Assembly: GCA_014804385.1 (NCBI GenBank)
Contig: JAAUZW010000015.1
Coordinates: forward strand, 42,636 to 52,103
Reading direction: 5' to 3'
DNA from: Lachnospiraceae bacterium
GTDB lineage: Bacteria > Bacillota > Clostridia > Lachnospirales > Lachnospiraceae
DNA length: 9,468 nucleotides
Shown one piece after another: positions 7,589-9,468 of this stretch. The notes beneath the pieces are model-generated. The model was not told the DNA's origin, did not search any database, and was given only the letters and a program-made list of their open reading frames with translations. Position numbers and translations under genes: made by a program. Positions within the stretch are counted from its first letter, which is position 1; each line of letters begins with the position of its first letter.

Positions 7589-7629
7589 GTACATTTCGCG
7601 TATAAAATTCCATTATGGTGAAAATGTAC
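7589..7629. promoter_or_regulatory. Inverted repeat, candidate operator of the YesN-type regulator
   Basis: GTACATTT (7589-7596) and AAATGTAC (7622-7629) are perfect 8-bp inverted arms. Their starts are 33 bases apart, about three helical turns, so both would face the same side of the DNA. The right arm centre lies near -50 and the left near -83 relative to the predicted start at about 7676, the usual zone for an activator. The repeat is seen directly; binding by the regulator encoded at 4872-6470 is inferred from position only. Confidence 0.45.
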
Positions 7630-7660
7630 AGAAAATCATAAATTATTCCTACTTTATTTG

Positions 7661-7669
7661 TGTTATAGT
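7661..7669 (+). promoter_or_regulatory. Extended -10 promoter element for chvE
   Basis: TG, one base, then TATAGT (7664-7669) forms an extended -10. At the expected -35 position (7641-7646) the bases are AATTAT, a poor match to TTGACA. A strong -10 with a weak -35 is the usual form of an activator-dependent promoter. Transcription should start near 7676 and give a leader of about 76 bases. Confidence 0.6.
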
Positions 7670-7675
7670 AGAGGT

Positions 7676-7697
7676 GCGGAAAAAAAGACATTTCCGC
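7676..7697 (+). promoter_or_regulatory. 5' leader stem-loop of the chvE transcript
   Basis: GCGGAAA (7676-7682) pairs perfectly with TTTCCGC (7691-7697) around an 8-base A-rich loop. The position is at or within a few bases of the predicted transcript start. A second, shorter inverted repeat CGGAA (7698-7702)/TTCCG (7709-7713) lies directly after it, and its TTCCG arm could instead pair with the CGGAA of the first left arm. A 5'-terminal stem-loop commonly protects an mRNA from decay; a ligand-responsive switch is less likely at this size. Confidence 0.45.
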
Positions 7698-7751
7698 CGG
7701 AAGATTGTTTCCGAAAATTACTTCATTAAGAAAAGGGAGGAAAACAAAGAC

Positions 7752-8924
7752 ATGAAAAAGAAAGTTTTAAGCATGGTACTTGCAACTTCTATGGTTGCAG
7801 CAGGCCTGGTTGGCTGTGGCGGCGGTTCTTCTGAGACAGCAGCACCGGCAGCAGAAGCTCCTGCAGCAGAGGCTGAGGCAGAGGCACCCGCAGCTGAGGA
7901 AGAGGCTCCTGCAGCTGACGCAGAGGCACCCGCAGCAGCGGCAAGCGGCAATAAGGTTGGCGTGGCTATGCCCACCAAGGATCTGCAGAGATGGAATCAG
8001 GATGGTTCCAATATGCAGGCTGAGCTTGAAGCAGCAGGCTATGAGGTAGACCTTCAGTACGCATCTAACGATGTAGCTACTCAGGTTTCCCAGATTGAGA
8101 ACATGATCAACGGCGGCTGCGCTGCACTGGTTATCGCTTCCATCGATGGCGAGTCCCTGACCACCGTTCTTGAGAGCGCAAAGAGCGCAGGCATCCCGGT
8201 TATCGCATATGACCGTCTGATCATGAACACCGATGCAGTTTCCTACTACGCTACCTTCGATAACTACATGGTAGGTACGAAGCAGGGTCAGTACATCGTA
8301 GACACACTGGATCTTGACAACGCAGATGGTCCTTTCAACATGGAGATCACCGGCGGTTCACCTGATGACAACAATGCGAAGTTCTTCTATCAGGGCGCTA
8401 TCGATGTGTTACAGCCTTACATGGATGCAGGCAAGATCGTGGTTCCTTCAGGCCAGATCGATTTCGCAACAGTTGGTACACCCGGATGGGCTACCGAGAC
8501 TGCACAGTCCAGAATGGAGAATATCCTTTCTTCGAACTATGCAGACGGCACAAACCTTGACATCGCACTTTGCTCCAACGATTCCACAGCACTCGGCGTT
8601 GAGAACGCTCTGGCAGCAAACTACACAGGTGAGTATCCTGTTGTTACCGGTCAGGACTGTGATATCGCTAACGTAAAGAACATGATCGACGGCAAGCAGT
8701 CCATGTCCATCTTCAAGGATACCCGTACTCTGGCATCTCAGGTGGTTAAGATGGTTGGTCAGATCATGAGCGGTTCTGAGGTAGATGTAAATGATACCGA
8801 GACATATGACAATGGTACAGGTGTGATTCCTTCTTACCTTTGCGAGCCTGTATTTGCAGATATCAACAACTACAAAGAGCTGTTGATCGACTCCGGTTAC
8901 TACACAGAGGCAGACCTTCAGTAA
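7752..8924 (+). CDS. chvE: Multiple-monosaccharide ABC transporter substrate-binding lipoprotein (ChvE type)
   Basis: 390 residues from ATG 7752; GGGAGG 11 bases upstream and a textbook lipoprotein signal peptide from this Met decide the start over any upstream codon. The signal peptide ends in lipobox LVGC (C22), then GGGSS, then an Ala/Pro/Glu-rich linker at residues 29-64 that tethers the domain to the membrane. The mature fold has the ChvE hallmarks: MPTKDLQRWNQDG, PVIAYDRLI, TFDNYMVGTKQGQYI, GGSPDDNNAKFFYQGAIDVL, CSNDSTALGVENAL and TGQDCDIANVKNMIDG. ChvE relatives bind several aldoses and hand them to the MmsA/MmsB (GguA/GguB) importer; the ATPase gene follows. Codon use leans to GCA, GTT, CTT and ACA-type codons, unlike the GC-richer genes before it, which suggests very high expression. 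It is probably controlled by the sensor cassette upstream. Confidence 0.93.
   Translation: MKKKVLSMVLATSMVAAGLVGCGGGSSETAAPAAEAPAAEAEAEAPAAEEEAPAADAEAPAAAASGNKVGVAMPTKDLQRWNQDGSNMQAELEAAGYEVDLQYASNDVATQVSQIENMINGGCAALVIASIDGESLTTVLESAKSAGIPVIAYDRLIMNTDAVSYYATFDNYMVGTKQGQYIVDTLDLDNADGPFNMEITGGSPDDNNAKFFYQGAIDVLQPYMDAGKIVVPSGQIDFATVGTPGWATETAQSRMENILSSNYADGTNLDIALCSNDSTALGVENALAANYTGEYPVVTGQDCDIANVKNMIDGKQSMSIFKDTRTLASQVVKMVGQIMSGSEVDVNDTETYDNGTGVIPSYLCEPVFADINNYKELLIDSGYYTEADLQ
7836..7943 (+). repeat. Low-complexity Ala/Pro/Glu linker with in-frame direct repeat
   Basis: These codons encode residues 29-64 of the binding lipoprotein, made almost only of Ala, Pro and Glu/Asp in repeating EAPAA units. 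A 17-bp stretch occurs identically at 7878-7894 and 7920-7936, spaced by 42 bases (14 codons), so repeat slippage would change linker length without breaking the frame. Flexible linkers of this kind hold the binding domain away from the cell membrane. Confidence 0.8.
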
Positions 8925-8926
8925 GC

Positions 8927-8993
8927 GTCTAAGAAGAATTTCTAAAGACGTTTCGCCATTGGACGAAACGCCAAGAAATTCTAAATCTTAGAC
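8927..8993 (+). repeat. Long interrupted hairpin after chvE
   Basis: Three nested inverted pairs form one 67-base structure that starts 3 bases after the chvE stop codon. They are GTCTAAGA (8927-8934) with TCTTAGAC (8986-8993), AGAATTTCT (8935-8943) with AGAAATTCT (8974-8982), and CGTTTCG (8949-8955) with CGAAACG (8964-8970). Together they make 24 base pairs with small asymmetric internal loops. There is no T-run behind it, so it is not a simple terminator. A 3' stabiliser for the chvE mRNA, a processing site, or a remnant of a small repeat element are possible. Confidence 0.7.
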
Positions 8994-8994
8994 A

Positions 8995-9016
8995 GGAGAA
9001 TGCTAAAGTATTCTCC
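8995..9016 (+). repeat. Second intergenic hairpin
   Basis: GGAGAAT (8995-9001) pairs with ATTCTCC (9010-9016). Two further inner pairs (one G-U, one C-G) leave a 4-base loop. It starts 2 bases after the long hairpin ends. The flank behind it is A-rich (AAATATAAAAAAATG), not T-rich, so termination on the + strand is unlikely; it fits a stacked 3'-end structure protecting the upstream mRNA. Confidence 0.55.
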
Positions 9017-9031
9017 AAATATAAAAAAATG

Positions 9032-9040
9032 TGTTATAAT
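9032..9040 (+). promoter_or_regulatory. Extended -10-like element before mmsA
   Basis: TG, one base, then a perfect TATAAT (9035-9040). The matching -35 position (9012-9017) reads TCTCCA, a poor match that overlaps the arm of the preceding hairpin. If used, transcription would start near 9047, only about 5 bases before the terminator-like stem, which would then become a 5' stem-loop of an mmsA transcript. It may equally be chance in AT-rich DNA. Confidence 0.4.
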
Positions 9041-9051
9041 TGAATAAAACC

Positions 9052-9084
9052 AACAGGCGGGGGTTTTTCCCGCCTGTTAGTTTT
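9052..9084 (+). terminator. Terminator-like hairpin between chvE and mmsA
   Basis: AACAGGCGGG (9052-9061) pairs perfectly over 10 bp with CCCGCCTGTT (9069-9078) around a 7-base loop, followed by AGTTTTAA. This is a good intrinsic-terminator shape with a short T-tail. It lies between two genes of one transporter, so partial read-through is expected. That would leave much more binding-protein mRNA than ATPase mRNA, a common arrangement in sugar ABC operons. Confidence 0.7.
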
Positions 9085-9116
9085 AAGAGAGATGGGTAGC
9101 AGATATAAACTATGTT

Positions 9117-9122
9117 GGGAGG
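9117..9122 (+). promoter_or_regulatory. Ribosome binding site deciding the TTG start of mmsA
   Basis: GGGAGG lies 8 bases before TTG 9131. The next in-frame candidate, ATG 9152, has no comparable site and would start inside the conserved first beta-strand of the ATPase domain, so TTG is preferred. Confidence 0.7.
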
Positions 9123-9130
9123 AATACACT

Positions 9131-9468
9131 TTGGCTAAGATTTTACTGGAAATGAAAAATATTACCAAAACATTCCCTGGTGTCAAGGCGCTCGACAATG
9201 TGAATTTACAGGTGGAAGAGGGAGAAATCCACGCACTGGTCGGCGAGAACGGTGCGGGAAAATCCACGCTGATGAACGTTTTGAGCGGCATTTATCCGTA
9301 TGGTACATATGAGGGTGACATCGTTTATAACGGTGAAGTATGTAAGTTTAATAAGATTAAGGACTCCGAGGAGAAAGGAATCGTCATCATCCATCAGGAG
9401 CTGGCGCTGATTCCCTACATGACCATCGGAGAGAATATGTTCCTGGGCAATGAGCGGGGCAAGAGCGC
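9131..9468 (+). CDS. mmsA: Multiple-monosaccharide ABC transporter ATPase, N-terminal part (3' end outside the window)
   Basis: 112 complete codons are present from TTG 9131 and the frame runs off the window. The protein opens AKILLEMKNITKTFPGVKAL, the usual start of sugar ABC ATPases of the RbsA/XylG/MmsA/GguA group. Walker A GENGAGKST is at residues 38-46 (K44) and the Q-loop IHQELAL has Q89. The segment YPYGTYEGDIVYNGE between them is characteristic of MmsA/GguA rather than of RbsA. Family members are about 500 residues with two ATPase halves and sit on the cytoplasmic face of the importer; the signature and Walker B motifs, the second half and the expected permease gene (mmsB/gguB) lie beyond the window. 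It serves the binding protein encoded just upstream. The non-ATG start and the hairpins before it both point to lower expression than chvE. Confidence 0.92.
   Translation, partial: MAKILLEMKNITKTFPGVKALDNVNLQVEEGEIHALVGENGAGKSTLMNVLSGIYPYGTYEGDIVYNGEVCKFNKIKDSEEKGIVIIHQELALIPYMTIGENMFLGNERGKS

Larger units (their letters stand above)
7544..7751 (+). promoter_or_regulatory. AT-rich control region in front of chvE
   Basis: This 208-base stretch without a gene separates the sensor cassette from the transporter operon. It holds no clear terminator for the upstream gene. It contains an 8-bp inverted repeat (7589-7629), an extended -10 element (7661-7669), a 5' stem-loop (7676-7697) with a competing small hairpin (7698-7713), and a ribosome site GGGAGG (7735-7740) placed 11 bases before ATG 7752. 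The base composition is visibly richer in A/T than either flanking gene. Confidence 0.7.

Noticed and set aside
7601..7606. TATAAA as a -10 box for chvE
   Set aside because: No -35-like sequence lies at 16-18 bases, and it sits between the arms of the inverted repeat. The extended -10 at 7661-7669 is the better candidate.
7780..8049. 89-codon + strand frame rich in Gln, Leu and Arg
   Set aside because: It is a frame-shifted reading of the GCA/GCT-rich linker of the ChvE gene.
8944..8958. Possible catabolite-control (cre-like) site
   Set aside because: The match to the consensus is loose, and the bases are fully explained as part of the central stem of the hairpin at 8927-8993, downstream of the gene and not in a promoter.

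Overview
The window looks like chromosomal DNA of a gut-type Clostridium relative, most likely Lachnospiraceae. The evidence is the AddA-type nuclease end, the YesM/YesN-type two-component pair, the AP-rich sugar-binding lipoprotein of the ChvE/MmsA transporter type, strong purine-rich ribosome binding sites and sigma-A-like promoters. The family assignment rests on recognition of these proteins, not on a search. All convincing genes lie on the + strand; the long minus-strand frames are shadows.

Layout. (1) 1-1020: the 3' end of addA, the helicase-nuclease subunit of the AddAB recombination enzyme. (2) 1016-1166: a near-consensus sigma-A promoter whose -35 box lies in a 25-bp imperfect palindrome. 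(3) 1167-2093: a DHH-type phosphoesterase, followed by a 51-residue helical small protein (2107-2262). (4) 2279-7543: a sugar-sensing cassette made of a membrane-anchored sugar-binding protein, a YesM-type histidine kinase, a YesN-type REC-AraC response regulator and a XylF/ChvE-like binding lipoprotein. Spacings inside the cassette are -8, 6 and 17 bases. (5) 7544-7751: an AT-rich control region with an 8-bp inverted repeat, an extended -10 element and a 5' stem-loop. (6) 7752-8924: a ChvE-type multiple-monosaccharide-binding lipoprotein with codon use unlike its neighbours. (7) 8925-9130: a structured intergenic region with a 67-base interrupted hairpin, a second hairpin, a -10-like element and a terminator-like hairpin. 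(8) 9131 to the window end: the start of mmsA, the ATPase of the same transporter, opening with TTG.

Working model. The anchored binding protein (and perhaps the 6488-7543 lipoprotein) senses an external sugar and signals through the kinase to the AraC-type regulator. The regulator then activates the control region in front of the chvE-mmsA transporter operon. The best-described precedent is the XylFII-LytS-YesN three-component system of Clostridium beijerinckii. Hairpins after chvE probably keep the binding protein in excess over the membrane transporter. No terminator or second promoter was seen between the DHH gene and the sensor cassette. The only interruption is a strong hairpin just inside the first sensor gene, so the DHH gene, small ORF and sensor genes may share one attenuated transcript.

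I saw no tRNA, rRNA, CRISPR array, insertion sequence or attachment site.
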